64,000 nucleotides of DNA from Byssochlamys sp. IMV 00236 (lineage: Eukaryota; Ascomycota; Eurotiomycetes; Eurotiales; Thermoascaceae): the NCBI GenBank assembly GCA_001931875.2, contig MSJH02000803.1, forward strand, positions 248,362 to 312,361. The letters are read 5' to 3'. This document shows positions 43,902-56,300 of the stretch, piece by piece. The first letter of the stretch is position 1, and each line of letters begins with the position of its first letter. The position numbers and the translations under genes are program-made. The notes beneath the pieces are model-generated. The model was not told where the DNA came from, searched no databases, and saw nothing but the letters and a program-made list of their open reading frames with translations.

Positions 43902-46900
43902 ATGGCGGCGGCTATTGATTTTAATGCGCTGAAGGCGCGGACCATGGTGTCCAGCAATGATGAGGAGGCGGTCACTGTAGACACGCGCGGTCTGATATCC
44001 AAAGTCCTCTCACGGTATTCAGGAAAATGGTAAGTTAAATCTACTGCTTGTATATGCATATTTTCAGGACGATTCTCTAATCGTATACAACCTTTAGGAC
44101 GGTTCTTCGAGAGATGATCCAAAACGCTGCTGATGCGTCCGCCACTCGGGTGACCATCAAGTTTGAGACATTGCCGTCAACTACAGTACCTCTGCCCAAT
44201 CCAGCTGATCCGAGTACCTTGTTAAAACATACTATATCGCATCATACTTTGAAGCGCCTCTTGATCTCGAACAATGGTGCGCCGTTCAGTGAGAAGGACT
44301 GGGCTAGGTTGAAGAGAATTGCGGATGGCAACCCTGATGAGACCAAAATCGGTGCTTTTGGTGTAGGGTTCTACAGTGTGTTTGATGACTGTGAAGAGCC
44401 ATTTGTGTCCTCCGGAGGACAAGCTATGGCATTTTACTGGAAAGGGAACGCTCTTTTCACACGCAGACTGCAGGTTGGAGAGGCGGAGGCAAACCCGGAT
44501 ACAACTTTCGTGCTTGACTACCGCAACGACTCTTCTCCGGTGCCTTCGCTGATGCAACTAGCTCAGTTCCTTGCTACCAGTCTTACTTTCGTTGGTCTGG
44601 AAAGCATAGATCTTTGGCTCGATGATTGGAACGTTTTAAAGCTTACCAAGAAGACTGCACCCAGTGTGAATGTCGTCCTTCCTCGGGATATTGAAACGAA
44701 AACAGCGGAAGGCCTTATGAAGGTGACAAGTGTCTCACGCGAAGTTGCTCAGATCGATGCGAATTGGATGCGGGCTGTCGAGTGGAAACAACAATCGGCC
44801 GTCGCAGCGCGCCTTGAAGGCAGCATTAGGGATACGACAGGCTCGCTTCGTACTTTCTTTTCCAGGTTCACCAGCTCTTCACAAAATACACCAGACAAAG
44901 CCCCCAACGCAGAGAAAACTGAGCCTGTGACAGACACTGATGATCTGACAAAGATCTCCACAGCGTCTGTGTTTTTGCACATCAACACTGCATCTGTACA
45001 AGCATCTGTCAGTCAGTCTCTTAGTAATGAGCTCGAGAGAGCGACACGGAAACCGCCACCCAAAAAGACGAGTCTGGCTATTTTGACACCTTCATATGAT
45101 GCGAATATAGCTACAGTGACAAAGTCAGAGATTCTATCTTCAGTTCTGCCTTCGAAATCGGGCAGGATTTTCATTGGATTTCCTACTCATCAGACGACCG
45201 GCTTGAATGCTCATATATCAGCGCCATCAGTCATTCCCACAGTGGAGCGAGAGAGCATTGATCTGAACACTCGATACATAAGCAAATGGAACCACGAGAT
45301 GCTAAGGGCGGCCGGTATTGTCTGTCGTATTGCGTGGTCTGCTGAGATGGCATCTCTAAAATCTAGAATTATGCCGACCGGCGGCAGTTCAAAGGTGCGG
45401 AAGGAGGATATCGCCGGTGTTCTTCCTGAAGCCATACATACTACCAATCAATTTGCGTTCCGGGAGTCGACGCCGTCCTCTCTACTCGGTCAGATTATAG
45501 AGGATGCATTCTGGATGTGCAACAAGAATGCTTACATCGAGGTCCTCTCTAGCCGCGGGGTCCTCCCGACCCACCAGGTTCGCATAGCACCTAAGGAACT
45601 GACCTTTATGGATTCAATACCTGTTCTTCCAGAAGAACTCGTCCTAGGCGCTGCAGAATTCGTCAGGAAATTAACAGACTTCGGTCTGGTAACAGACGTG
45701 ACAGTATCTGACATTAAGCGTGAGCTTGAGGCGAGTGCGTTAACTTCGAAACAGCTCAGCGAGTTCCTTGCATGGATTAGTCGGAAAGCAGCATCAGGGG
45801 ATCTTGATCAGGCAACAGTTAAGGCTCTTCTACGTGTAGCGGTTGCGAATGACGAAAGTTCCGCCGGTGTTCCCAGTGGTGTACTGGTCCTGGCGGAAAT
45901 CGATAGCTACCTTAACCCCCAACGGATACCTGCAGATCTCCCATTACCTGCTTCAGTGATGCCTTTCAAGTATACGAAAGCCTTGGGGAAACGGGAGCTG
46001 GATGCCCTGGGGTGGTTAGAGCTGCAGACAGTGCCCTGGATCCGGTGGTTAATTGAGAATGCTGGAGATCGCAGCGTTCTCAAGCTCGAACAGGATATGA
46101 CTCGGACTCCGTCGTTCTCTGCACAGGTTTTGCCGGTCTTGTCCAAGCAATGGGACGGCCTTTCTCAGTCCTCGAAGCAGACCATAGTGGGCTTGTTGCA
46201 ACCCCAGACTATTGTTCCTACCAAGGTGGGAATGAGGCGCCCTCCGGAGGCATATTTCACTTCAGTGCGGCTGTTCGACGATCTACCTACAGTCCACGGT
46301 CTAAATAGTGTTAAAGAAAAGTTCTTGGCGGCTCTCGGTGTCCGTAAGACAGTGGAACTCGGCGTCATTTTTGAACGACTTCTGAACGACTCCGACACAG
46401 CGGGTGAAGATGATGCCTCGAAGAAGAAATGGAGCCATGTTGATCTGATCAAATATCTTGCTTCTGTCAGGGAAGATATCCCGAGTGCCGATATCCAAAA
46501 ACTTAAAAACACCAAAATTTGTACGGCTGAATCTGTGGGCCAGTCTGCCCAAAACAAGCGTGTGCGCTATCAAGTATCTGAGCTCTACGAACCCAAGGAC
46601 TCCCTCCGCAATCTTGGGCTTCCACTACTGGAGTGGCCCGGAAAATATCAATCTGGAAGCGTCGAGGGTAGGTTTCTCAACATGCTGGGGCTAAAGGCCT
46701 ATCCATCCGCAGTTGAGATCATCCAGTTGATGGTTGACGCTGCAGTGGAAGGTAATATGGCACTTCACAGCAAGGCATTGTCTTATTTCATCTGCGAGCA
46801 TCACTTGAACGGATATGCTGCTTTTGACTGCACTAAGGTGATCGCCCATTTCCTGCCTGTGGAAGGATCAGAGCGTATGGTTGCACCTAGAGATTGCTTT

Positions 46901-49246
46901 ACAAGTGATGGCGCAGCTCTCTTTGGCTTTAGCATCCTCCGAAGAGGTCTCCATCCGCACGCTTCAAAGCTTGGCGTTAAGCAGCATCCCTCGATCGGTG
47001 AATGCCTGGACATTCTTATCAAGAAGCCTCCTACCACAAAGAGAGACGCCAGATCGATCTTCAGTTACATGGCCGGTAGGGTAGGAGAAATTAGTCGAGC
47101 AGATGCTGATCGCGTTGGTTCAGCACCCATTATTCCCGTGTCGAATGATGAGGTGTCTGAAAAAATACCTCGTGTTCGACACGTTGCCCCCAAACTTTGC
47201 TACCTAGGGGACAGTGAAGACTACGGTGACATATTTGACTTTGTTGACTTTGGCCAAGAAGCCAACGTTTTTTTGATGGCAGTAGGCTCAAAGCCGGAAC
47301 CAACCAAAGTGGAAATTGCTCGTATCTTGGTAAAGGAACCAGCAAGGATCTCATCGAAATTTCAGAGCCCTGACAAGTATCTCAAACTTCTCAGGAGTCT
47401 GGCTGAGCATGTGTCTGTTCTGAAGAAAGACAGAGAACTTTACAGTGAAATGAAGAAGGCCCCTTTCGTCCTAGCCAGCAGAGAGTTGCCATCGAAAGCT
47501 TCACGCCCGGAAAAGAAGGATGATGTGAAGAGGCATACTGAATCGGACGAAGAAGATATTTACGCGGAGGAAGAACAGAGCATAAAAGAGTGGCAACTGA
47601 CAATGGCAAAAGATGCTGTTGTTGTGGATGATTATCAAAGTTACAGTCTGTTCAAGGAACATGTGCTTGCTGCTCCTCAGGAGGAAGTGCTTGAGAACTT
47701 CTATATCTCGTTGGGCGCTCCTCCTTTGAGTAGCATTGTCGAAGAACAGGCACATTGGGGCAGTGTTTCTTCGGACCAAAGGCCGGCCGTGAAGTTACAG
47801 AAGCTGATCCTTGAGCGTTCGAGACTGTTCCTCCACGACCAATCTCCGGATTCCATAAAGCATGACACAAGGTGGCTTGAAAAACACCTTAGCGTCCAAG
47901 TTGTCCACTCTATATCTCTCCGAAGGTCACTTCGAGGGCGGCGAGCATCGCATACTCAGAAGCGGAGCGCTATTATTACGCAACAGGCGAGAGATTATAT
48001 CCTATGGATCTGTCCAGGGAAATACGATCTCTACCAAATAAGCCAGGCCCTTGTCCACCTGATGCTAGCCCGACCAAAGCTGCACTCGACTCTTACGTTA
48101 GAGATGCTCCTAAAGACCGATTTGTTAGAGCTCAGAGCTCGAGGGTATAATGTCGAACGTATTCTGAAACAAAAGGCGCAAGAGGCAAGGCTGGCAGAGG
48201 ATAGACGCCACAAGCAACTTGAAGAGGAACGCAAGCAGCTGCAAGAAAGGGAATCTGAATGGAGAAGAGCCCAAGAGCAGCAGGCAGAGGAGATGAAGAA
48301 CCACGAGGCGATGCCAGGACTATTCCCAGATTCTCCGCAAAACTCGAAAACGACACATGGAGGTCAGGATGAACAGCTTGATGATTCCCGTGACTACCGC
48401 CCCCGGGGTCTGTTCTCAAACCTGACCAGACGCCTTGGTCTCGATGACGGTAGCCGGACTAGCAAAGGAATTCAATCCTTCCTTCAGGGACAGTCATCTA
48501 GTGATACTCCGGATGGGAGAAGCAAAGACACTCCGCCGCCTCCCTATACTGCCGAAGATCCTCAAAAGCCAAAGCCACAAGAACCCAAGGCTGTCACGTC
48601 TCCGCATATGTTGCAATCAAACCTCCTTTCTGCCATTCAATCTTGTCGTCCCAACGGAGCATCCAGTGTGTACAGTCGGCCAGAAATGAACCAAGTCACA
48701 GAAAGCAAGTCCTACTGTGACGAGAGACCGAGCCACGATTTAGAGTTTGCCGCAACGCTCCCATCCAGTATCAACTTCCTTATGGCGAAGTCAGCCGGTG
48801 ATAGAAGCGCATTTCTTGCCGAAAACAGTTTTGGGATCAACACCTTTGCCTCAATATTGGCAGACTGTGCTGGAGTCTTTTCGCTCCGCCTCGACAGTAT
48901 CAGTATTTTCTATGATCCAGGCGGAAAGACAATTGCTTTCAACCGTGGAGGTAGTCTTTTCTGTAACTACCACTATTTCAAGCAGCTACACCAGACACAA
49001 GTGCTTCAAAATCTAGGGAGCAGCCGAGCGGAAGCTTTAGTTTATTGGTGGGTGGTTCTGTGCCACGAACTGGCACATAATCTGGTCGCAGATCACAGTT
49101 CTGACCACAGCTATTACACGTGAGTTCACTTCTCTAATTAATTATATTTGTCGCGATACTAACTGGATACCAGGGAGAGCTTTGTGGCTCAATATTTTGC
49201 GAAGGTTGTGGCTAAACTCTCCGCAAGCCCATCCGTATCCGCATGA
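43902..49246 (+). CDS. Sacsin-like GHKL ATPase-domain protein (DUF3684 type) with C-terminal zincin-like motif
   Basis: Three exons, 43902-44029, 44098-49119 and 49174-49246, give 1740 residues. Junction one restores SGKWTVLREMIQNAADASATRV, a GHKL N-box helix with Glu and Asn. The G1 box is ISNNGAPF, with Asn where Hsp90 and most GHKL enzymes have Asp. G2 is NPDETKIGAFGVGFYSVFDD. After a long region without named domains there is a Glu/Arg-rich coiled coil (about 1355-1405) and a Pro/Ser-rich linker. The end carries VLCHELAHNLVADHSSDHSYYTESF, an HExxH zinc site with a His at the metzincin spacing and a later Glu. The last intron cuts just before that Glu. It resembles the uncharacterised fungal sacsin-like family; chaperone or protease roles are inferences. 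Confidence 0.85.
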
Positions 49247-50072
49247 GATTTGCATTTAACACCATTCTATATTGCGCTTTTTCAACATACCCTTTTTTCT
49301 ACGATATCGATTATGTGTATGCTAGTGTACATATACCCGGTGTATCAATGTCGACCTTTTGATGCGTTGCATGTGGGTTTAGATTGGTTATTCAGATGGT
49401 GATGGGCAGCTAGACTAATATAGACAACTTCCGCTTGCTGATTGTGGGATGATGCTAGCAGTACAATTTGCCTGGAGTGATTAGTATCTGATGGCTTTTG
49501 CTAGTCGACCAAAAAGGAGAGCTCCTAACTAGTTTGTCGTAGCTGGATCTCTAACAATATTATCTCTTATATCTCTTAAGACTATTATTGTACCACAGTG
49601 CCGGAAGATCAACCGAACTGTCCGGCCACGGTTTAGCGCGCGATGCTCCCCCAACTTTTCGGTTTCCCGTCGCTTTCCAGTCGCTCGGAAAGTTTATCTA
49701 TGCTTTTTTTTTCGATGCGGCACGCCACATTTTCCCTTTGCTCGTCGATCTTTTTCTCACCACAACTATTATTTCTCCAGAGTCACAAGTCTTGTTCATC
49801 GTGACCCGTCTGATTCCAAAACATGCAGCTGTCTCCTATGTTATTAACATTCTGAGAGGTTGGACATCATTCGTCAGCCACTAATATCTGGAAAGCGGCG
49901 GATCGCCACTCTGCGTCAGACTACAACTTTAAAAAAGATAGTCATCGCAACGGCCTCCCAGATAAGTTTCAGATATGGCAGTGTTTTCGATTTTCTCTGA
50001 GATTTAATTATTATCTACTTCCATTTTATTTTGTTTACTTTGTCACGCATATATACCCATCACCCTGCGACC
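49247..50072 (+). promoter_or_regulatory. Intergenic region and pabaA promoter
   Basis: About 0.8 kb of AT-rich sequence between the GHKL protein's stop and the pabaA ATG. A frame at 49588-49884 begins at TTG and overlaps the promoter; it is not called. An oligo-A/T tract and a pyrimidine-rich stretch (about 50010-50035) lie close to the start codon. Confidence 0.45.
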
Positions 50073-52550
50073 ATGCCCTCTGCGGTGCTGGGAAAGCCTC
50101 GCTCCTGTCAGCAGGATGTGCATACATCGCACTCTCACAAGATCCTGTACATTGATGCTTATGATTCTTTCTCCTATAATGTTGTTGCCATGCTGGAAGA
50201 GGCCCTGGAGGTCCGAGTTACGGTGATGACGATTGATTCCGAATGGCCGAATGGGGACATGAACGGATTTCTCCAACAATTTGACGCAGTTGTTCTGGGG
50301 CCGGGCCCCGGAAATCCTGCTACTCCTGGTGATGTCGGTATCATGAAAGACCTATGGACTGTCATCGAAGACAACCTGGTACCCGTTCTAGGCATCTGTC
50401 TTGGGTTTCAGAGCTTATGCTTTCACCATGGGATTCCTATTGAGCAACTTCCATATCCGCTTCATGGTCAGGTTCGTTATATCACGCCAGTTGACGACGA
50501 CGTGTTCCGTGGAGTCCCGGATTTCGAAGTGACTCTTTACCATTCGCTGTACGCAGTTACGGATGGCAGCAGAGGCAAGCTGGACCAGAACGAGAGAAAC
50601 GGAAGTAGTAATCGGAAGCTCCCAAGCCCCGATGATCTTTCGTTTCTTGCTTGGCTTTCCCTTGAGGAGCCGTCTTCTACCAGTTCGATGCAGGTTGCGA
50701 TGGCTGTACGTCACAGAGAGAAACCTTTCTGGGGCTTCCAGTTCCACCCAGAGTCGTGTAAGTCAGACAGAGATGTCTGCACAAGATTATTGAAAAATTG
50801 GTGGAACGCATCCCTTCAGTTCAATAAAAGAACTCGAAGGGTGATATCTCCTGAACCTATAAAACAGGCTGTGAAATCTAACGGCTTGCTTTATTCTCCT
50901 CCTGATGTCGTGTCCTACATGCTGCAATGGAGCGCATCCACATCGGAATCTTCTGTCAGTCGTTCCGAATCGCTCGGAAAGCTTACGCCAGAGACGATAT
51001 GTGAAGCTCTCAACGAGCCAGGGTCGCCAACGGTCTTATTCCAGTCGGATGGAAGATACAGCATTATCTCGGTGCCAAGTCCCGGATCTTGGAGGTTGGA
51101 GTTTTACGTGTCTACGAAGAGACTGATCCTGCAAAAGTTACAATCTGGATGTGACGCTAAATCCGTCAACTCGAATGGTCACGGGCAGAAACATAACACG
51201 ACTGCCGTTCAGACATCCCTTGGAGTCTCCGAATTCTGGGACATGCTGAGATACTTGATGAAGGTTAAAAGCGTCAGCGCTGGGTGTGATGAGATCCCTT
51301 TCTGGGGCGGTTTCCTGGGCTACTTTTCTTATGAAATGGGAATTGCTGGCCTTGCTCATTCAGAATCTCAGTCCCATGAGCAGCCTCCGGACGGGCAGTC
51401 CTTTGTTGATAATCTTCCGGATGTGGGTCTACTTTGGGTCGAGAGAAGTGTGGTCGTGGACAACGAAACCGGAAGAACATACGTACAATCAACGGTACAA
51501 GATGACGAGGACTGGGTTATCTCGACACTACACAAGCTTGAGCAGCTCTCCAACTCTCCGCAGCTTGACAACTCTCAGGAAGTAGACGAACTACTCAATC
51601 CCGTGTTCGAAAATGCAGAGATTATCCTGCCGAACGAGGAGAATTACAAGGCACAGGTTAAAGCTTGCCAAGCTCAGCTTGAAGCAGGGGAGTCGTATGA
51701 ACTCTGTCTAACGTGCGAGACACCCATTATTCTGGAGGGAAACAAAGATGAAAAAGATCGCAACTTGCGTCCGTGGTTGCTTTATCGAAAGCTTCGAAAG
51801 TACAATCCTGCGGCATTCAGTGCTTACGCGAGACTTGGGGATGTTAAGATTGCGAGCAGCAGTCCCGAGTGTTTCCTTAACTGGGATAGGAAATCCATGC
51901 TCGAGATGAAGCCGATGAAAGGAACAGTCAAGAAGGCGCCTGGTATCGACCTAGAGAAGGCCAAAGAAATTCTTGGCTCGACAAAGGAGATGGCAGAGAA
52001 TCTGATGATTGCGGATCTTATCCGTCATGACCTGTACGGTATCTGTGGTTCTTCGAGAGTCTATGTGGAAAAGCTGCTCGAGGTTGAAGACCACGGGCGA
52101 GTTTTTCAGATGATCACACATGTGAAAGGCCACATTGACTATCAGAATCCAGGACACGGGGTCAGGTCCATTTCCCAACTGCAGGGACACAATTCGAATA
52201 TGTCTATGCACGGAATCACTGCCCTGCAGCGTTGTCTACCTCCGGGGTCAATGACTGGGGCACCTAAAGAGCGTTCCTGCATGCATCTTGGTTCCATTGA
52301 GAGACGCAATCGTGGGATATATTCAGGAGTCATGGGATATCTCGACCTAGGAGGTGGAGGTAGCTTTTCTGTTGTTATTCGGACAGCTTTCAGCTACTCT
52401 CAAGACACGGATGATAAGCAAATATGGCGTGTCGGTGCCGGGGGAGCAGTCACCACTTTAAGTACAGCAGAAGGTGAATGGGATGAGATGATAACGAAAT
52501 TGAGGACGGTATTGAACATCTTCACACCTTCCAACCAGGTGCGCAAGTAG
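50073..52550 (+). CDS. pabaA: para-Aminobenzoate (aminodeoxychorismate) synthase, PabA-PabB fusion
   Basis: Single exon of 825 residues from ATG at 50073 (the frame is open upstream without an ATG). The N-terminal glutamine amidotransferase domain has YIDAYDSFSYN, GPGPGNP, nucleophile Cys109 in GICLGFQSLC, and H225/E227 in FHPES. The C-terminal chorismate-binding domain has the PMKGT motif with Lys616, the residue that marks aminodeoxychorismate synthases (anthranilate synthases have Ala there), plus NLMIADLIRHDL, PPGSMTGAPK and YSGVMGYLDLGGGG. It makes 4-amino-4-deoxychorismate from chorismate and glutamine for folate synthesis. Fungi carry both activities on one chain; loss gives p-aminobenzoate auxotrophy in A. 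nidulans (pabaA). Confidence 0.96.
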   Translation: MPSAVLGKPRSCQQDVHTSHSHKILYIDAYDSFSYNVVAMLEEALEVRVTVMTIDSEWPNGDMNGFLQQFDAVVLGPGPGNPATPGDVGIMKDLWTVIEDNLVPVLGICLGFQSLCFHHGIPIEQLPYPLHGQVRYITPVDDDVFRGVPDFEVTLYHSLYAVTDGSRGKLDQNERNGSSNRKLPSPDDLSFLAWLSLEEPSSTSSMQVAMAVRHREKPFWGFQFHPESCKSDRDVCTRLLKNWWNASLQFNKRTRRVISPEPIKQAVKSNGLLYSPPDVVSYMLQWSASTSESSVSRSESLGKLTPETICEALNEPGSPTVLFQSDGRYSIISVPSPGSWRLEFYVSTKRLILQKLQSGCDAKSVNSNGHGQKHNTTAVQTSLGVSEFWDMLRYLMKVKSVSAGCDEIPFWGGFLGYFSYEMGIAGLAHSESQSHEQPPDGQSFVDNLPDVGLLWVERSVVVDNETGRTYVQSTVQDDEDWVISTLHKLEQLSNSPQLDNSQEVDELLNPVFENAEIILPNEENYKAQVKACQAQLEAGESYELCLTCETPIILEGNKDEKDRNLRPWLLYRKLRKYNPAAFSAYARLGDVKIASSSPECFLNWDRKSMLEMKPMKGTVKKAPGIDLEKAKEILGSTKEMAENLMIADLIRHDLYGICGSSRVYVEKLLEVEDHGRVFQMITHVKGHIDYQNPGHGVRSISQLQGHNSNMSMHGITALQRCLPPGSMTGAPKERSCMHLGSIERRNRGIYSGVMGYLDLGGGGSFSVVIRTAFSYSQDTDDKQIWRVGAGGAVTTLSTAEGEWDEMITKLRTVLNIFTPSNQVRK

Positions 52551-53371
52551 CAATTTCTGGACTTGCATGTCATTGTTATGTTTTGATGGTCGTTCGTGGA
52601 GTTTCATGAGGGGCAGGTTTTTCAACACACGCACTACTTACTGGATGATGGCCCGTGTCGTCCATCTTGAGGACCGGTGTATGACGAGGCTGGATATCGC
52701 ATGGGAAAGTTATTCAACATTAGCGTTGGTGTTTTGGCGCGTTAAAGAGACATTGTCTTATTACAAAATCAGAGAGAGAAACCTGTAAATAGTCTATCTG
52801 TTCATCTAGGACTCGATATAAGGTTCAAAATTTAGCAGCCACGATTTGCAAGTCAGGAGGGATATGGCTCATCGTTGCAAGGACGCTGCATCTTTTTGAA
52901 AGGATCCCTACTGTATCTGTCACGGGCACAGCGTTCTTTGTTTAGCCTCATGCTAACCCATCGGGTCATGCATCTCCCGCATAGCTACAGCACTGGCAAA
53001 CAGATGTCTCTAGCAACCGGGAGGAATCGGTTATCTGGGGGAGTTAACACTTACTGACTCCACCTTGTCAGTAAAGTCCGCTCTGCTGCCTTTTGTTTAG
53101 TATGGTAATTCCGACTCCTTCTGGTGGGCTCGACTGAGCTACCGGCTTCTCCCTCTCCAGTTATCTCTCACTCACAGCAGCTCTCACTTACCCATCACCA
53201 GGAGTTCTATCATCTATCAATCCATCAATCCAGGCACACATATCTTTTTCATTACTCTGGACAAGAGCCGCGGATATTCGACAGCTTCTGATCCTAGTCA
53301 CGTTCCCCCAATAGTCTTCGAGTAGTTGGGGACACCAAGTCACCTTGGTGTGCTACCATCACACGTTCACA
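52551..53371 (+). promoter_or_regulatory. Intergenic region and RdRP promoter
   Basis: About 0.8 kb between the pabaA stop and the RdRP ATG. Pyrimidine-rich sequence with CATCAATC repeats near 53210-53230 lies upstream of the start. No gene or RNA is supported. Confidence 0.45.
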
Positions 53372-56300
53372 ATGGAGATATTTGTCCATCATCTACCGGA
53401 CCAGTTGCACGCGAAGCATATCGAAAATGAGTTCAGGCCACTTCTTCGTCAATTTGGAATCCATACATTCGCATGTCGTACACATTCGCGCAGAGGACAT
53501 GCGACCCTCACCGTCCCTGACGCAGAGAAAGCCCAGGCATTTCTAAACATGTATCCCAGTGGGCCGATGGGAAAAAAGAGGCCTCAAAACCAGACTTTGA
53601 AGATCATGAATCGGATAATTTACGTTCAGAAAAGCAAGTTCCCAGTCGATGAATTTCTTGTCGCCGCTCTTCAGGAAGAAGAGCGTAACAGGCGAAACCT
53701 TGCGATTCAGAGGACATCGACATCAGAAAACCGTGTTGCTCCCAAGAAGAAACGTTCGTTTTTCATCATTTCAATATCGTGCGGTGTCTTCGATTATGCT
53801 GGAGACACTCCCGTGTTTGTGGAACACTTCAATCTGCAGCAACATGGAAGCATCACGTTCGGAAAGCATGCACTGAGGGCAACAGTCAAATGTCCCCCTC
53901 ATACAAACTTGAAAGGTAACTTCGAGGTAGAGTTTGATTATTCGACTTTTGCAATGCCGATTTATCTAGGTGGGAGTATGAGCCCCTCGATGACTTTCTC
54001 ATGCAAAGGTGCTCCTCGTCTCTATAACAAGCCACCAGACGATCTTTCCCAAGTTTTCAGCTTGATGGGACTATCAAATGCGCCGGGAAACAGAGAGTCA
54101 CAGAGGAGAAGGATCAGCCAACTTGGAGACGGGCATAATATCATTGTGTCCACGTGTTTCACGTATCGCTTCTTCCTGAGAGATGCAAGCGACCTGCAGC
54201 AGGTCAGAAACCTTTCACAAGAGAGACATATCCCCAGAATGGACCGATGGCATGATGTGAAGGTTTTCCCAGATATGTCATACTCTGAACAACTTGGGAG
54301 ATTCCTGATTGTGCTAAGCACAGAGGCATTTCCCTTCCAGATAAAGTATCAACTCCAGATGCTGGTCTGGAACGGTGTTCTACCGATAAAAAGCGTCCTT
54401 CGGCTGTTTCCATTTGTGACCAACCTTTTGTCAAGGGCTGGTGTGGGAATGGCAGCTAAGGTGCTGCAAGAACTTCCCAACAATCTAGAGTATCCTGGAC
54501 CCGAAGTTGAGAGCTCTGAGTTTTGTATTCAGAGGTTGATTGAGATTCTGACCGAGATCGAATCTGGGAGTTACGTTCAGTCAGGAAAGCCTGGACGTAC
54601 TAACGACAACCAAATTTTCATCCACAGAGTCAGTGTAACGCCAACGGGGATCTTTTTGTATGGACCCTACGGCGAGACAAAGAACCGTGTGTTGAGAAAA
54701 TATTCGACATTTAGTGATTACTTCTTGCGGGTTGAGTTTATGGACGAATCTGGAGACCCAATACGGTTTGACCCAAAATCTAATCTAGACGAGATATATG
54801 ATGGTCGCTTTAAGAGTATCATGAAAAGTGGTATCAGCGTTGCTGGAAGATTATTCGAATTCCTAGGATTCTCTCACTCTTCTCTTCGAGCGCAGTCCTG
54901 CTGGTTCGTGGCTGAGTTCATCTGGGAGAACGGAGAGCGCCTGAACTCGCGTTCTATCATTCCAAAACTCGGCGAATTTGGACACATATATTCCCCTGCT
55001 AAATATGCCGCACGGATAGGCCAGACCTTCTCAGACACGTTGACCTCAATTCCCGTCAAGAAAGACTCAGTTCGACAGATTCCGGACGTAGAAAGAAATG
55101 GGAGAGTGTTCAGCGATGGATGTGGCACGCTATCGAAAGGGATCTTGTGGAAGATTCGCAGAGAGTACGCGCTTCGTGCCCGAGTTAAGCCTACTGTTTT
55201 CCAGGTCAGATTGTCTGGTAAGGAGCTCCACACTTGCAAACACTATGCAACTACCCTTGCTAAGATATATATTCATAGGTGCAAAGGGCATGCTATCACT
55301 AGATACGTCTATACCAGGCGATGAAGTGAGACTTCGGAAGTCCATGATCAAATTCGACGCTGTGAACGACTGGAATATCGAGATCTGTGGAGCTGGTATA
55401 AATGCTCTTCCTTTTTACCTCAACGCGCAGATAATAAAACTGCTAGAAGATCTGGGTGTGACACTGGACTCGTTCCTACAGTTGCAGAAGGAAGAGATTG
55501 CAAGATTGAGGTCAACCACACAGTCTGCGGAGCAAGCTGCAAGGTTTATAGAGAGTTCTCACATATCTAAGTCTACCCGTTTGCCCTGGCTTATTCGGAT
55601 CCTTCAGAACCTTGACCTTGATCATATGAATGATGACTTTCTGCGAAGAGCAGTCGAGTTTGCAGTCATCATCAAACTTCGAGACCTAAAATACCGCGCC
55701 AGAATTCCAGTTGTCAAAGGAGTGACGCTTTACGGAATCATGGATGAGACTGGTTACTTGAATGAGGGAGAGATCTTCTGTCCGGTTTTGAACGAAAGAT
55801 CCCACCGCGAAATCCTTGTTCGCGATAACGTGGTGATAACTCGGTCTCCAGCACTGCATCCAGGAGACATCCAGCTCGTTAATGCAGTAGATGTGCCAAA
55901 AGACTCCATACTTCGTCAGCTGCATAACTGCGTCGTCTTCAGTCAGAAGGGGCAAAGGGATCTGGCGAGCAAGTTGAGCGGTGGGGATCTAGACGGTGAT
56001 CTCTTCAATATCATTTACGATGACCGACTACTACCAAAGAGGATCGTAGAACCTGCGGACTACGCTCGCAGTAAAGAAAACGTTCTCGACCGCCCAGTGT
56101 CTAATGAAGATGTTGTAGACTTCTTTATAGACTTTATGAAACAGGATCAACTGGGTCGGATAGCAACAGTTCATCAGATCCTTGCTGATCAAAAGGAAAT
56201 GGGCACATTCGATCCAGTCTGCATTCTTCTAGCTCAACTGCACTCCACTGCCGTTGACTTTTCGAAAACGGGGAAACCGGTATGTTGAAACCAAGGTCCA

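Noticed and set aside
49588..49884. 98-codon frame in the pabaA promoter
   Set aside because: Begins at a TTG, sits directly in the promoter and has no family resemblance.
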